DNA from: an uncultured Porphyromonadaceae bacterium
Lineage (GTDB): Bacteria > Bacteroidota > Bacteroidia > Bacteroidales > Muribaculaceae
Length of the DNA: 10,818 nucleotides
Assembly: GCA_947177605.1 (NCBI GenBank)
Contig: CAMWUX010000020.1
Coordinates: 1-10,818, forward strand
Direction of reading: 5' to 3'
Below are positions 1-7,425 of the stretch, piece by piece. Position numbers and translations under genes: made by a program. Every line of letters starts with the position of its first letter. Within the stretch, counting starts at the first letter, position 1. The notes under the pieces are model-generated. The model was not told the DNA's origin. It saw nothing but the letters and a program-made list of their open reading frames with translations, and made no database searches.

Positions 1-796
1 TGCGGTAGCGTACTTCATCGACCATCTTACGGTCGACGTATTCCTGTGCAGTGACGGTGAAGCTAAACTGATTGGCCCATGCGTCGACGCTGTCGGGGGC
101 GAGCTTGCGGTCTGTGGCCACGGTAGCCTTCATGCTATCCCAGATGCGACCGAGGAAATGATTGATCTGCTCACGGTTGGCTTCACTCATGTCCGTGAGA
201 ATGAATGGCTCGACGGCGCTCTTGTAGGTGCCGACCTTTACGACCTGCATCTCCACGCCCAACTTGTCGAGAAGATCCTTGAAGTAGAATGTCGATGCAC
301 TGAGGCCGTGTATGTCAATCATACCGATGGGGTTGAGTACGATGTGGTCGGCAGCGGCGGCGATGAAATATTCACTCTGGGTATAATTGTCGGAATATGT
401 CCAGACCCACTTGCCGGCCTGACGAAACTCCGATATGGCATCGCGTATCTCCTCACACTGGGCGAGCCCGGCACCGAGGCCTTTGAACTCGAAAAATGCG
501 CCTGCTATCTTGGGATCGTCTTTAGCCGTGCGTAACGCCGATGTGACTGCTTCGAGCGAGAGCGGAGGATTGTCCATCTCCTGAATAAACTGCATGAAGG
601 ATGGCGACACGGTGAGATCCATCATATTGCCCGACAATTCGAAGTGGAGCACGCTCCCCTCCTCGATCTTCTCAGGGCTCGGAGCAGACTTGCCTACGAC
701 TGCAGCTATCGTCACGATCACGAGCAGGCCGATCAACAGAACCGATACCCATATACCGGCCATAGTAGCCAAAAAGCTATAGAAGAATTTTTTCAT
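1..796 (-). CDS. sppA: Signal peptide peptidase SppA (protease IV), 5' part, truncated by window edge
   Basis: Membrane-anchored serine protease of the SppA (protease IV, MEROPS S49) family, which degrades signal peptides and membrane protein fragments. The visible part encodes 265 residues. An N-terminal membrane anchor covers roughly residues 5-35 (MKKFFYSF, then a long hydrophobic run ending near VVGKS). The N-terminal S49 domain follows. The motif VGTYKSAVEPF at residues 188-198 matches the catalytic lysine region of E. coli SppA (Lys209), so Lys192 is the predicted general base. The ...GMIDIHGLSAS... stretch before it is also typical. The large 67K form uses a serine from its C-terminal half, which lies beyond position 1, so catalytic completeness cannot be judged here. 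The ATG at 796-794 gives a correct anchor. A consensus promoter lies upstream, and the gpmA stop is 118 nt away. In Bacteroidales sppA is often followed by lpxK; that would lie outside this window. Confidence 0.95.
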   Translation of the reverse strand, partial: MKKFFYSFLATMAGIWVSVLLIGLLVIVTIAAVVGKSAPSPEKIEEGSVLHFELSGNMMDLTVSPSFMQFIQEMDNPPLSLEAVTSALRTAKDDPKIAGAFFEFKGLGAGLAQCEEIRDAISEFRQAGKWVWTYSDNYTQSEYFIAAAADHIVLNPIGMIDIHGLSASTFYFKDLLDKLGVEMQVVKVGTYKSAVEPFILTDMSEANREQINHFLGRIWDSMKATVATDRKLAPDSVDAWANQFSFTVTAQEYVDRKMVDEVRYR

Positions 797-851
797 AACG
801 CATAAAAACAATTGTATCGCGGCAACCGAACCAAACTTCTGTGCCACGATA

Positions 852-883
852 CAAATTTAATGTTTTAGAGCCAATTGGCCAAA
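852..883 (-). promoter_or_regulatory. Bacteroidota-type promoter of sppA
   Basis: On the minus strand, TTTG (883-880) lies 20 nt before a perfect TAnnTTTG box, TAAATTTG (859-852). This is the Bacteroidota primary sigma -33/-7 arrangement. The expected transcript start is near 848, giving a leader of about 50 nt to the sppA ATG at 796. The spacer contains the perfect palindrome GCCAATTGGC (870-879), overlapped by TTGGCCAA (875-882), which could serve as an operator. The promoter suggests sppA is transcribed separately from gpmA, at least in part. Assignment rests on consensus match only. Confidence 0.7.
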
Positions 884-914
884 ATAAAATTATCCGATCA
901 GAGATATGACGATA

Positions 915-1601
915 CTAAAGGTAAAAATTGTTGACTACACTCAGACGATTGTCGAGCTCAAATACCCACGGACGACCGTTGGGTATCTCCAATTCCTGAA
1001 CCTCGGAGGCGGTGAGATGATTGATCATCATGGTGAGCCCGCGAAGGGAATTGCCATGAGCGGCGACAAGCACGGTAGAGGCTGAGGCATAAGTCGGTAC
1101 GATGCGTTCCTCCCAACAGCAACGCACGCGGGTCACGACATCCTGAAGCGACTCGGCAAGCGGCAATTCGTCGGCTGTGAGGGAGTCGTAGCGCGGATCA
1201 TTGCCGGGAAATCGCGGATCGTCGGGAGTGAGTAGCGGAGGGAGCACATCGAAACTGCGTCGCCAGATGCGCACCTGCTCCTCTCCGTATCGGGCTGCGG
1301 TCTCGGCTTTATCAAGACCCTGCAGGGCACCGTAGTGGCGCTCGTTGAGATGCCAGTCCTTGCGAACCGGGATCCACTCGCGGTCCAGAGCTACGAGAGC
1401 TTCCTGAAGGGTATTGATGGCTCTGCGCAGATAGGATGTGAAAGCAGCGTCGGGCAGCAGTCCGGCCTTGAGCATCAGCTCTCCGGCTGTATGAGCCTCG
1501 CGGCGACCTTCGTCGGTGAGAGGTACATCGGCCCAGCCGGTAAATCTGTTTTCAAGATTCCACCGGCTTTGGCCATGTCGGAGTAAGATAAGGTGTTTCA
1601 T
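915..1601 (-). CDS. gpmA: 2,3-bisphosphoglycerate-dependent phosphoglycerate mutase
   Basis: Cytosolic glycolytic and gluconeogenic enzyme interconverting 3- and 2-phosphoglycerate through a phosphohistidine intermediate. The protein has 228 residues, slightly shorter than E. coli GpmA (about 250). It opens with the histidine phosphatase signature LLRHGQSRWN; His9 is the predicted phosphorylated histidine. FTGWADVPLT (20-29) matches the dPGM-specific segment. LNERHYGALQG (85-95) carries the predicted acid/base Glu87, and VAAHGNSLRGL (179-189) carries the second active-site His182. IPNGRPWVFELD near the end is also characteristic of dPGM rather than of the broader phosphatases in this fold. 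The ATG at 1601-1599 has no clear Shine-Dalgarno sequence. The gene starts 25 nt after the DUF3332 stop, so co-transcription is likely. No consensus promoter was seen between them. Confidence 0.95.
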   Translation of the reverse strand: MKHLILLRHGQSRWNLENRFTGWADVPLTDEGRREAHTAGELMLKAGLLPDAAFTSYLRRAINTLQEALVALDREWIPVRKDWHLNERHYGALQGLDKAETAARYGEEQVRIWRRSFDVLPPLLTPDDPRFPGNDPRYDSLTADELPLAESLQDVVTRVRCCWEERIVPTYASASTVLVAAHGNSLRGLTMMINHLTASEVQELEIPNGRPWVFELDNRLSVVNNFYL

Positions 1602-1626
1602 AGTATTGTGTATATATAATTGTAGA

Positions 1627-2175
1627 TCAGCGGAGGGCCATCATCATAGAGCTCTGCACCATGTCCTGATAGGCGAATACGCCCTGACGCGAGAGTTCGA
1701 CGATTGTGGTGGTGCCGTCGGGTGCGGGCATGGCTACGTGAGAGTCGTCGACAAATGTGAGCAGAGTGTATGTCTCATCATTGGCGGTAAGGCTCCAGCT
1801 CTGTGCGTAGGCGTCGAAATCGAGGCGTACCTGAGTGCCGTCGTTCTCGCTGGTGATAGTGTAGCCGGTAGCGTCACAGTCGACGAGGTAACGTCCGTCG
1901 TGACCGTCGATCACGGTGCGACCCTGAGCTACGGGATTGCTGCCGCTCCAGAATTCAATACTGTTGAATACCACTACGTCGGCGAGCATCGACACTTCAT
2001 AGACGGGGAGAATCCAGAATGCAAAGAATACGAGTTCATTGACAAACTTGTTGTCGATCTGCTTGTTCCAGGTCAGGAGCTTGTTGCTGAGAGCGAAGCT
2101 ACCGATACAGGATGTGGTGAGGAGGCTGCCGCAAGCGAGAGCCACTACGGCTACGGTAAAATACTTTCTTTTCAT
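1627..2175 (-). CDS. DUF3332 family putative lipoprotein
   Basis: A 182-residue envelope protein of unknown function that I recognise as DUF3332. The N-terminus (MKRKYFTVAVVALACGSLL, then TTSC) is a signal peptide followed by Cys23. The -3 position is Thr rather than the usual Leu, so the lipobox is imperfect. After the cysteine comes the family-typical block: IGSFALSNKLLTWN (24-37), a hydrophobic segment around residues 46-68 (VNELVFFAFWILPVYEV), and NSIEFWSGSNPVAQG (71-85). The remainder is polar and resembles a small beta-rich domain. An in-frame extension to a TTG at 2190 exists, but the ATG at 2175-2173 puts the basic residues directly before the hydrophobic core and is preferred. It lies 54 nt after the mltF stop and 25 nt before gpmA. 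Family call is fairly sure; function is unknown. Confidence 0.8.
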   Translation of the reverse strand: MKRKYFTVAVVALACGSLLTTSCIGSFALSNKLLTWNKQIDNKFVNELVFFAFWILPVYEVSMLADVVVFNSIEFWSGSNPVAQGRTVIDGHDGRYLVDCDATGYTITSENDGTQVRLDFDAYAQSWSLTANDETYTLLTFVDDSHVAMPAPDGTTTIVELSRQGVFAYQDMVQSSMMMALR

Positions 2176-2229
2176 CTCAAAAATACACAAATAGTTGAAA
2201 AATTGGGGAAATATGATTATCTAACACTT

Positions 2230-3633
2230 TCAACGCGGGATTTGTTGCGTGGCTTTATTGTAACAAGCCATAACGGTGACAACATAATCGAGCGTCTGAC
2301 GGCCGCGGAATGAGCCGTATTTCACATCGGGATCATTGTAGACATCCGGCTGGGATTTGAGCATAAGGGCCTCGGCCACATTATCGTCCCATACCTGATC
2401 GTTCATGCCATACTTTCGGGCTATGACGATGGCGTCGAGGATATGGGCCGGGCCGGAATTGTAGGCCGCTACGATGAATTTCTTACGCTCGGTGGGGTCG
2501 TGGACGAGCGGGGTAAAGATCTTCTCGAGCGACTTTATGACCTTTATGGAAGTGGCTACGCATACATCATTGTTGGTCAACTCGTCGGGGTCAGTATCAT
2601 AGGCTCTCGCGGTGGCTGGCATCAACTGCATAATACCACGTGCGCCGGCCCACGAGACGCGGGTAGCGTCGTAGTGACTTTCGGCATAAGCCATCGATGA
2701 TAACAGACGCCAGTCCCAACCGATCTCGGCAGCATACTTCTTGAATATGTAATCAAAGTCCGACATCTTGCCTTTACTAAAATCGAGATATGAGATCTCC
2801 GGCTTCATCTTGCTCTTCTCGTAATAGCGACGAAGAAGGGCTTCCTGCTGCTTGCGTGGAGCTTCCTCTCGCGACCATACGGTAACGGTATCGCCAAGCC
2901 ATCGCATCTTGGGTGATACTGCCCACGCCGACTTCTGCGGGAAGCTGACTTCCACCGAGATATCGAGCCCTGGATAGTATGTACGGGCGGCACTGGCCAC
3001 ATCGCTGTCGACGACGGTGAGCGGGATCGTGCCGCCGGCGACCATATCAAGCAGATCGGAAGCCACAATGGTGTCGCGATCCACGGACTTGATGATCATA
3101 CCACCGCCGAGCTCGGCATTGAGGTTGATCATACGGTGGTAGTAGCGGGAGTTTTTCTCCACATAGACTTCGCGGCCTACGAGTTGGGTAACATCGGTGA
3201 TAAGACTATCGGATGACTTGGGCTGCACGAGTACCTGATGGGTAATGTTCTCCACGCCGCAAGGCACAAGATACTCAAGATATTCTGCCGTCACGGGCAC
3301 TTCGTAGGCAATCAGATGTACCTTTCCGGAGTCGAGCAACTCTACCGCGCGGCTGAGATTGGGCGCAACGGTGATGTCGAGCACCATTCCCTTGTCGGCG
3401 GCGAAGCGCTTGGCCAATTCATAGTCGTAGCCCATCTGCTGCTCGCGGTAGAGGAAGTACGACGAGGGACCGTAGAGTGTGACAACATGGAGTGTATCGG
3501 GCAACACGCCGTGCTCGTAGACAAGCGTATCACCAATCTGCGCGGAGCCGGAGCCGCCACTCCCCTTTCCGCAACCGACGGCCACGAACAGCAGGGCGAC
3601 AAGTGCTATCAGATATGAGCTAATGCGATTCAA
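2230..3633 (-). CDS. mltF: MltF-type lytic transglycosylase lipoprotein (substrate-binding domain plus SLT domain)
   Basis: Predicted membrane-bound lytic murein transglycosylase, 467 residues, cleaving peptidoglycan glycan strands to leave 1,6-anhydro-MurNAc ends. It has a lipoprotein signal (residues 1-20) with lipobox VAVG before Cys21, then a Gly/Ser-rich linker. Next is a family-3 extracellular solute-binding domain (about 45-260; note GYDYELAKRFAADKG). The C-terminal SLT/goose-lysozyme-like domain starts near 295. It contains MAYAESHYD with predicted catalytic Glu318, GARGIMQLMP (330-339) and AAYNSGPAH (389-397). This two-domain order is that of MltF. The start is TTG at 3633-3631. An in-frame TGA (3639-3637) two codons upstream excludes any longer form, and the next Met would lose the signal peptide. 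The TTG overlaps the purM stop as TTGA, which suggests translation by termination-reinitiation. It probably belongs to the cdsA-purM transcript. Confidence 0.9.
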   Translation of the reverse strand: MNRISSYLIALVALLFVAVGCGKGSGGSGSAQIGDTLVYEHGVLPDTLHVVTLYGPSSYFLYREQQMGYDYELAKRFAADKGMVLDITVAPNLSRAVELLDSGKVHLIAYEVPVTAEYLEYLVPCGVENITHQVLVQPKSSDSLITDVTQLVGREVYVEKNSRYYHRMINLNAELGGGMIIKSVDRDTIVASDLLDMVAGGTIPLTVVDSDVASAARTYYPGLDISVEVSFPQKSAWAVSPKMRWLGDTVTVWSREEAPRKQQEALLRRYYEKSKMKPEISYLDFSKGKMSDFDYIFKKYAAEIGWDWRLLSSMAYAESHYDATRVSWAGARGIMQLMPATARAYDTDPDELTNNDVCVATSIKVIKSLEKIFTPLVHDPTERKKFIVAAYNSGPAHILDAIVIARKYGMNDQVWDDNVAEALMLKSQPDVYNDPDVKYGSFRGRQTLDYVVTVMACYNKATQQIPR

Positions 3634-4796
3634 TACTCAAAGGTGCCGTAAGGGCTCTTGATGGTAAGTTTGCGTGAATCAGAGGACTCTACGCGTCCAA
3701 TTACCTGAGCTTCGATGCCAAACGATGCGGCTATGTCGATCACTTCCTGAGCGTGCTCGGGTGCAAGATAGATCTCCATACGGTGACCCATATTGAACAC
3801 CTTATACATCTCAGTCATGTCGGTACCAGACTCCTTGTGAATCATATCGAAGAGCGGGGGCACCGGGAACATATTGTCCTTGATCACATGGACGTTATCG
3901 ACGAAGTGAAGAATCTTGGTCTGGGCGCCGCCGGAGCAATGGATCATACCGTGGATCTGATGACGGAGGACGTCAAGCACACTCTTGATCACGGGTGCAT
4001 ATGTACGTGTGGGCGAGAGGACGAGCTTACCGGCATCAACCTCGCAGCCTTCTACGTTGTCGGTGAGATGCTTGGAACCGGCATATACGAGATCCAGAGG
4101 AATACCTCCGTCGAAACTCTCGGGATACTTTTCAGCGAGGTATCGGGCGAATACGTCGTGACGCGACGATGTGAGGCCGTTGCTGCCCATACCACCATTG
4201 TAGGAATCCTCATAAGTCGCTTTGCCGTAGGAACTGAGGCCTACGATAACGTCGCCGGGGCGAATGTTGGCATTGTCGATCACATCGCTGCGGCGCATAC
4301 GGCAGGCCACGGTGGAGTCGACGATGATAGTACGTACAAGGTCGCCTACATCGGCTGTCTCGCCGCCTGTGCCGCGCACGTTGATGCCATGGGAGCGGAG
4401 TTGCTCCATGAGTTGCTCGGTGCCTTCGATGATAGCGGCTATAACGGAGCCGGGGATAAGGCGCTTATTGCGGCCGATGGTACTGCTGACGAGGATATTG
4501 TCGGTAGCGCCCACACAAAGAAGGTCGTCGATGTTCATTATCAACGAGTCCTGGGCGATTCCTTTCCATACCGACATATCGCCGGTCTCACGCCAATATA
4601 TATATGCGAGGGATGATTTGGTGCCGGCCCCGTCGGCATGCATGATGTTGCAGTATTCGGGATCGCCGCCGAGGTAATCGGGGATGATTTTACAGAAAGC
4701 GCGGGGGAAGATTCCCTTGTCGATATTTTTTATAGCGTCGTGTACGTCTTCCTTTGAAGCGGACACGCCGCGAAGATTGTATCTCTGATCCGACAT
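3630..4796 (-). CDS. purM: Phosphoribosylformylglycinamidine cyclo-ligase (AIR synthase), long Bacteroidota form
   Basis: ATP-dependent cytosolic enzyme of de novo purine synthesis that closes formylglycinamidine ribonucleotide to 5-aminoimidazole ribonucleotide. At 388 residues it is longer than E. coli PurM (about 345). The AIRS-family landmarks are present but divergent. They are HADGAGTKSSLAY (53-65, the DGVGTK equivalent), GTGGETADVGDLVR (142-155), GLSSYGKATYEDSYNGGMG (186-204, with SNGLTSSR after it), SPTRTYAPVIK (261-271), HCSGGAQTKILHF (286-298, replacing the usual ITGGG segment) and KVFNMGHRMEIYL (332-344). This long variant is the form usually annotated as PurM in Bacteroides relatives; that is recollection, not a search. 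A PurM-like paralogue with another substrate is less likely. The ATG is at 4796-4794, 30 nt after the cdsA stop. The 3' end overlaps mltF by 4 nt. Confidence 0.87.
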   Translation of the reverse strand: MSDQRYNLRGVSASKEDVHDAIKNIDKGIFPRAFCKIIPDYLGGDPEYCNIMHADGAGTKSSLAYIYWRETGDMSVWKGIAQDSLIMNIDDLLCVGATDNILVSSTIGRNKRLIPGSVIAAIIEGTEQLMEQLRSHGINVRGTGGETADVGDLVRTIIVDSTVACRMRRSDVIDNANIRPGDVIVGLSSYGKATYEDSYNGGMGSNGLTSSRHDVFARYLAEKYPESFDGGIPLDLVYAGSKHLTDNVEGCEVDAGKLVLSPTRTYAPVIKSVLDVLRHQIHGMIHCSGGAQTKILHFVDNVHVIKDNMFPVPPLFDMIHKESGTDMTEMYKVFNMGHRMEIYLAPEHAQEVIDIAASFGIEAQVIGRVESSDSRKLTIKSPYGTFEY

Positions 4797-4826
4797 TGAT
4801 TATATGTGATTATTTGATTAGCTATG

Positions 4827-5693
4827 TTATATACCCTGAACTAAAGTAAAGCTACCGACAAACATCCAGCAGAGCAGGTAGAGCAGGACAGATGGAGCCA
4901 CGAAGAGGAGCGAATCGATACGGTCGAGGATGCCGCCGTGTCCCGGCAGAATGTTACCGCTGTCCTTCACTCCGAAGGTCCGCTTGATCATCGACTCGAA
5001 GAGGTCGCCCCAGGTCGACATCACGCACACGAGCACTCCGAGCCCAACGAGCCAGCCATCGGAAAACATCTCAAAATATTCAGGCGCGATTGGCTTGGCC
5101 AGATAGCCGGCCGCGATGCAGAAACAGAGACCGCCTATGAAACCCTCCCAGGACTTCTTGGGCGATAGGCGCTTGAAGAGATGGTGGCTGCCGAGAGCCG
5201 AACCGACAAGGAAGGCACCCGTATCATTGAGCCATATCATTATGAATACGAGCAACATCATTGCCGCTCCAAACGCATGATACAATATGATGGCAAATGC
5301 CAACGGAACTGCTACGTAGAATATCGACATCAGCGAGTAGGCAAGGTGCTTCACCGCATCGGCGCGATGGGAGTAGAGCTGCATGATGAGGCGCACGAGC
5401 ACAAGCAGCAACGTAAATAGTATCAGTATAGAGGGCATAAAGTTACCAACAATATGTATACCGTTGAGCGCTGTTACCGTGATTATGAGAAGTCCGATGA
5501 GAAGATCTACAAAAAGGGACTGCGGAGACGAGAAGAAGTCGGTCTGCGCCATGCGCTGAAACTCCATTATGCCGAGGAATGTGAAAAATGCGCAAAGAGT
5601 AGGAAAAGCCCAGTAACTGCCATAGAGGATGCTCACCACGATGAGCGCCACATAGACAGCACCTGAGGCAGCCCGTATCAGAATATTTTTCAT
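4827..5693 (-). CDS. cdsA: Phosphatidate cytidylyltransferase (CDP-diglyceride synthase)
   Basis: Integral inner-membrane enzyme that makes CDP-diacylglycerol from phosphatidate and CTP, the branch point of phospholipid synthesis. It has 288 residues and about eight hydrophobic segments (for example 11-27, 61-77, 87-103, 119-139, 143-159, 186-199, 213-228 and 263-285). The conserved CTP-transferase motifs are clear. These are WLNDTGAFLVG (154-164), SPKKSWEGFIGG (177-188), and the C-terminal PROSITE-type signature from Ser234 to Asp260. The latter shows SMIKR, KD (243-244), HGG (252-254) and LDRID. The ATG at 5693-5691 gives the usual short cytoplasmic N-terminus. It lies downstream of the hairpin at 5725-5778, and no consensus TAnnTTTG box was found between that hairpin and the start. 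Its transcript start is therefore unclear. purM follows after 30 nt. Confidence 0.95.
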   Translation of the reverse strand: MKNILIRAASGAVYVALIVVSILYGSYWAFPTLCAFFTFLGIMEFQRMAQTDFFSSPQSLFVDLLIGLLIITVTALNGIHIVGNFMPSILILFTLLLVLVRLIMQLYSHRADAVKHLAYSLMSIFYVAVPLAFAIILYHAFGAAMMLLVFIMIWLNDTGAFLVGSALGSHHLFKRLSPKKSWEGFIGGLCFCIAAGYLAKPIAPEYFEMFSDGWLVGLGVLVCVMSTWGDLFESMIKRTFGVKDSGNILPGHGGILDRIDSLLFVAPSVLLYLLCWMFVGSFTLVQGI

Positions 5694-5712
5694 TGCAAGA
5701 TGGGATGTGATT

Positions 5713-5778
5713 GAAAATAAAGCGACACTGTCAGGAAAGACGGCGCTTAACGTAGAGCGTTGTACTTCCTGACAGTGT
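5713..5778 (-). terminator. Candidate intrinsic terminator with 13-bp perfect stem and structured loop
   Basis: The arms ACACTGTCAGGAA (5725-5737) and TTCCTGACAGTGT (5766-5778) are perfect inverted repeats around a 28-nt loop. Reading the minus strand, the stem begins 17 nt after the TPR gene stop and is followed by a moderately T-rich tail (CGCTTTATTTTC, 5724-5713). This fits a terminator between the TPR gene and cdsA. On the plus strand no T tract follows. The loop can form a second stem (GCGCT at 5743-5747 with AGCGT at 5756-5760, one pair being G-U). A further small dyad, AGTAAT-GATG-ATTACT (5785-5800), straddles the TPR stop codon. The 28-nt loop is long for a simple terminator, so a repeat element or structured RNA is a possible alternative. 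Confidence 0.6.
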
Positions 5779-5795
5779 GTATCGAGTAATGATGA

Positions 5796-7340
5796 TTACT
5801 GAGCGGTGAGTTGATCGCGGAGTTTTAGGAGCGATTCCTTTTCGGGATCGAGAGCAAGACCCTTGTTGACAATTTCGAGAGCCTTAGCGGGATCCTCCTT
5901 GTAGGCGAGAGCAAGCATACGGCAGGCGTCGGTATAGAGACCGGTACGGGAGGGAAGATAGCGGGGATCTTCATCGATGATGCTGCATACCTTCTCAAAC
6001 GATTCGGCTGTAGTGGGATTCTTGAATGCATAGAGGTAGAATGCCACGATACCGCGATAATACCAGTAGTCGGGGATAGTGGGATAGCAGGCGATAGCCT
6101 TATCGTAGTATGCGAGTGAGTTCTCGAGATCGGCTTTCTTCTCGGCTTCGTCGGTTGCTTCATCGGCCATACCGAAATACTTGGCGGCGTAGTTGAAGTA
6201 GATGTTGCCGGCGCCTTGCTTCATGCTGCGGTCATCGGGGAATTTGGCAATACCGGCTGCAATGACAGCATCGACATCCTCTGCGGGTGCGTCGGTCTTA
6301 GATAGAACGTCGGAATAGACTACGTAGTCGTTGGCGAGGAGTTGAGCATCTTTGAAGCCGAAGAGTTTCTTACCGGCTTCCACAGCCTGAGGATAGTCCT
6401 GAAGTTCATAGTAGTCGTTCATAATGATCGAGTACATGGTGTAGAGACCGGGATCCTGAGCAAGTACTTTATTGGCGTAGTCGATGGACTGCTTATATTC
6501 GCCTGCGGAGAAGAGCAGACCGGCCATGCGCTGTTCGTCGATCTGGAAGTGATTGGGGCTTTCGAGGTATTTCTCATAAGCCTTGAGTGCACGACCATAC
6601 TGACGCTCGGCATAATAAGCCTCAGAGAGTTCGCGGAGGGCGAGAGCGGAGTTAGGCTCTGCGTCAACGAGTTCCTGAAGACGACGGATCTTAGCTTCGT
6701 TGTTATACTGATCAACGGTGCCGGCCCACTTCACGTAAGCCTCGCGGTTGACAGCACCTTTGTTCTCGCGATCCTGCATGATAGCCATATCGAACTGGGC
6801 ACCGGCCTCACCGGGGTTACGGCCTTCGGCGAGATACATATCACCCTGAAGTATGTATACGGCCGACTCAGTATTCTTGGAATCCTTGAGAGCCTTCTTG
6901 ATATAATTGTCGATCTCCTTCTTATATTTCACGGGATCTACCGACCAGTATGCGCGGGCTACGGCCACTACTACTGCGGTATTCTTTTTGTCGAACTTCA
7001 TTGCCTGCTCGAAGAGTTTCTTTGCAGCGGCTTCATCGCCGGCCTTAAGGTCGAGTGTGCCGAGGCCGATATAGTTGTAGGGATAGTCGGGATTGGCGGC
7101 CTGACCTTTTTCATAATAAGCGCGTGCTCCGGCTACATTGTTTTCAAGCAGGTCAATGTTACCGAGGTAATAGTTGGCAATGGCTTTGTCGGTAGTCGGA
7201 TTGTTGAAATTTTTCTGAAGCAAAGTTTTGGCTACTTCATAACGTCCGGCATTGTAGTTGTCGACGCCATCCTGATAGCCCTGAGCGCCTGCAGCGAGCG
7301 AAGCGCCGAGCATGAGAGAAAATAAGAATCTCAGTTTCAT
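5796..7340 (-). CDS. Periplasmic tetratricopeptide repeat protein
   Basis: A 514-residue secreted TPR protein of unknown specific role. Residues 1-19 form a signal peptide (MKLRFLFSLMLGASLAAGA). There is no cysteine at the cleavage site, so it is probably soluble in the periplasm. The rest is almost entirely helical repeats. Clear TPR-like units include 22-47 (GVDNYNAGRYEVAKTLLQK), 55-84 (NYYLGNIDLLENNVAGARAY), 88-117 (YIGLGTLDLKAGDEAAAKKL), 231-260 (RELSEAYYAERQYGRALKAY), 270-296, 303-325, 405-430 and 470-500. Lysine-rich and acidic surfaces alternate, as in scaffold proteins. It lies 79 nt downstream of the PstS-like gene and has its own consensus promoter. In Bacteroidota I recall similar TPR proteins next to PstS-like lipoproteins and ExbB/ExbD/TonB genes; no ExbBD or TonB gene occurs in this window. 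A partner-binding role in that setting is inference. Confidence 0.85.
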   Translation of the reverse strand: MKLRFLFSLMLGASLAAGAQGYQDGVDNYNAGRYEVAKTLLQKNFNNPTTDKAIANYYLGNIDLLENNVAGARAYYEKGQAANPDYPYNYIGLGTLDLKAGDEAAAKKLFEQAMKFDKKNTAVVVAVARAYWSVDPVKYKKEIDNYIKKALKDSKNTESAVYILQGDMYLAEGRNPGEAGAQFDMAIMQDRENKGAVNREAYVKWAGTVDQYNNEAKIRRLQELVDAEPNSALALRELSEAYYAERQYGRALKAYEKYLESPNHFQIDEQRMAGLLFSAGEYKQSIDYANKVLAQDPGLYTMYSIIMNDYYELQDYPQAVEAGKKLFGFKDAQLLANDYVVYSDVLSKTDAPAEDVDAVIAAGIAKFPDDRSMKQGAGNIYFNYAAKYFGMADEATDEAEKKADLENSLAYYDKAIACYPTIPDYWYYRGIVAFYLYAFKNPTTAESFEKVCSIIDEDPRYLPSRTGLYTDACRMLALAYKEDPAKALEIVNKGLALDPEKESLLKLRDQLTAQ

Positions 7341-7394
7341 GATTTTGGCTTATTGTTTGTGTTTGTTTATTGATTCGTGGTTTGTAAGATTTGA

Positions 7395-7425
7395 CAAATT
7401 TAGCAATAAATGGTTTAATTTACAA
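7395..7425 (-). promoter_or_regulatory. Bacteroidota-type promoter of the TPR gene
   Basis: On the minus strand, TTG (7425-7423) is followed after 20 nt by a perfect TAnnTTTG box, TAAATTTG (7402-7395). The upstream element overlaps the stop region of the PstS-like gene. The transcript would start near 7391, leaving a leader of about 50 nt before the ATG at 7340. The leader is A-rich near the start codon on the coding strand, a common substitute for a Shine-Dalgarno sequence in this phylum. This would let the TPR gene be expressed independently of the two genes upstream. Confidence 0.7.

Noticed and set aside
2178..2185. TATTTTTG on the minus strand as a promoter for the DUF3332 gene
   Set aside because: It matches TAnnTTTG but ends only two nucleotides before the ATG, so transcription would start inside the start codon. 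No TTG was seen at the right distance upstream. Read-through from mltF is simpler.
1516..2313. Plus-strand open frame of 265 codons opposite gpmA and DUF3332
   Set aside because: It lies opposite two well supported genes, has no recognisable domain, and its translation is the kind of Cys/His/Val-rich sequence expected from an antisense frame.
3753..4616. Plus-strand open frame of 287 codons opposite purM
   Set aside because: The PurM motifs are unambiguous on the minus strand, and the His- and Asp-rich antisense translation has no domain.
5713..5778. The inverted repeat as an insertion sequence or attachment site
   Set aside because: No transposase or integrase gene, target duplication or gene disruption is present. 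The T-rich tail and position right after a stop favour a terminator.
6342..7325. Long plus-strand open frame (327 codons) opposite the TPR gene
   Set aside because: The TPR repeats, signal peptide and promoter on the minus strand are clear. The antisense product is a hydrophobic low-information sequence produced by codon bias.
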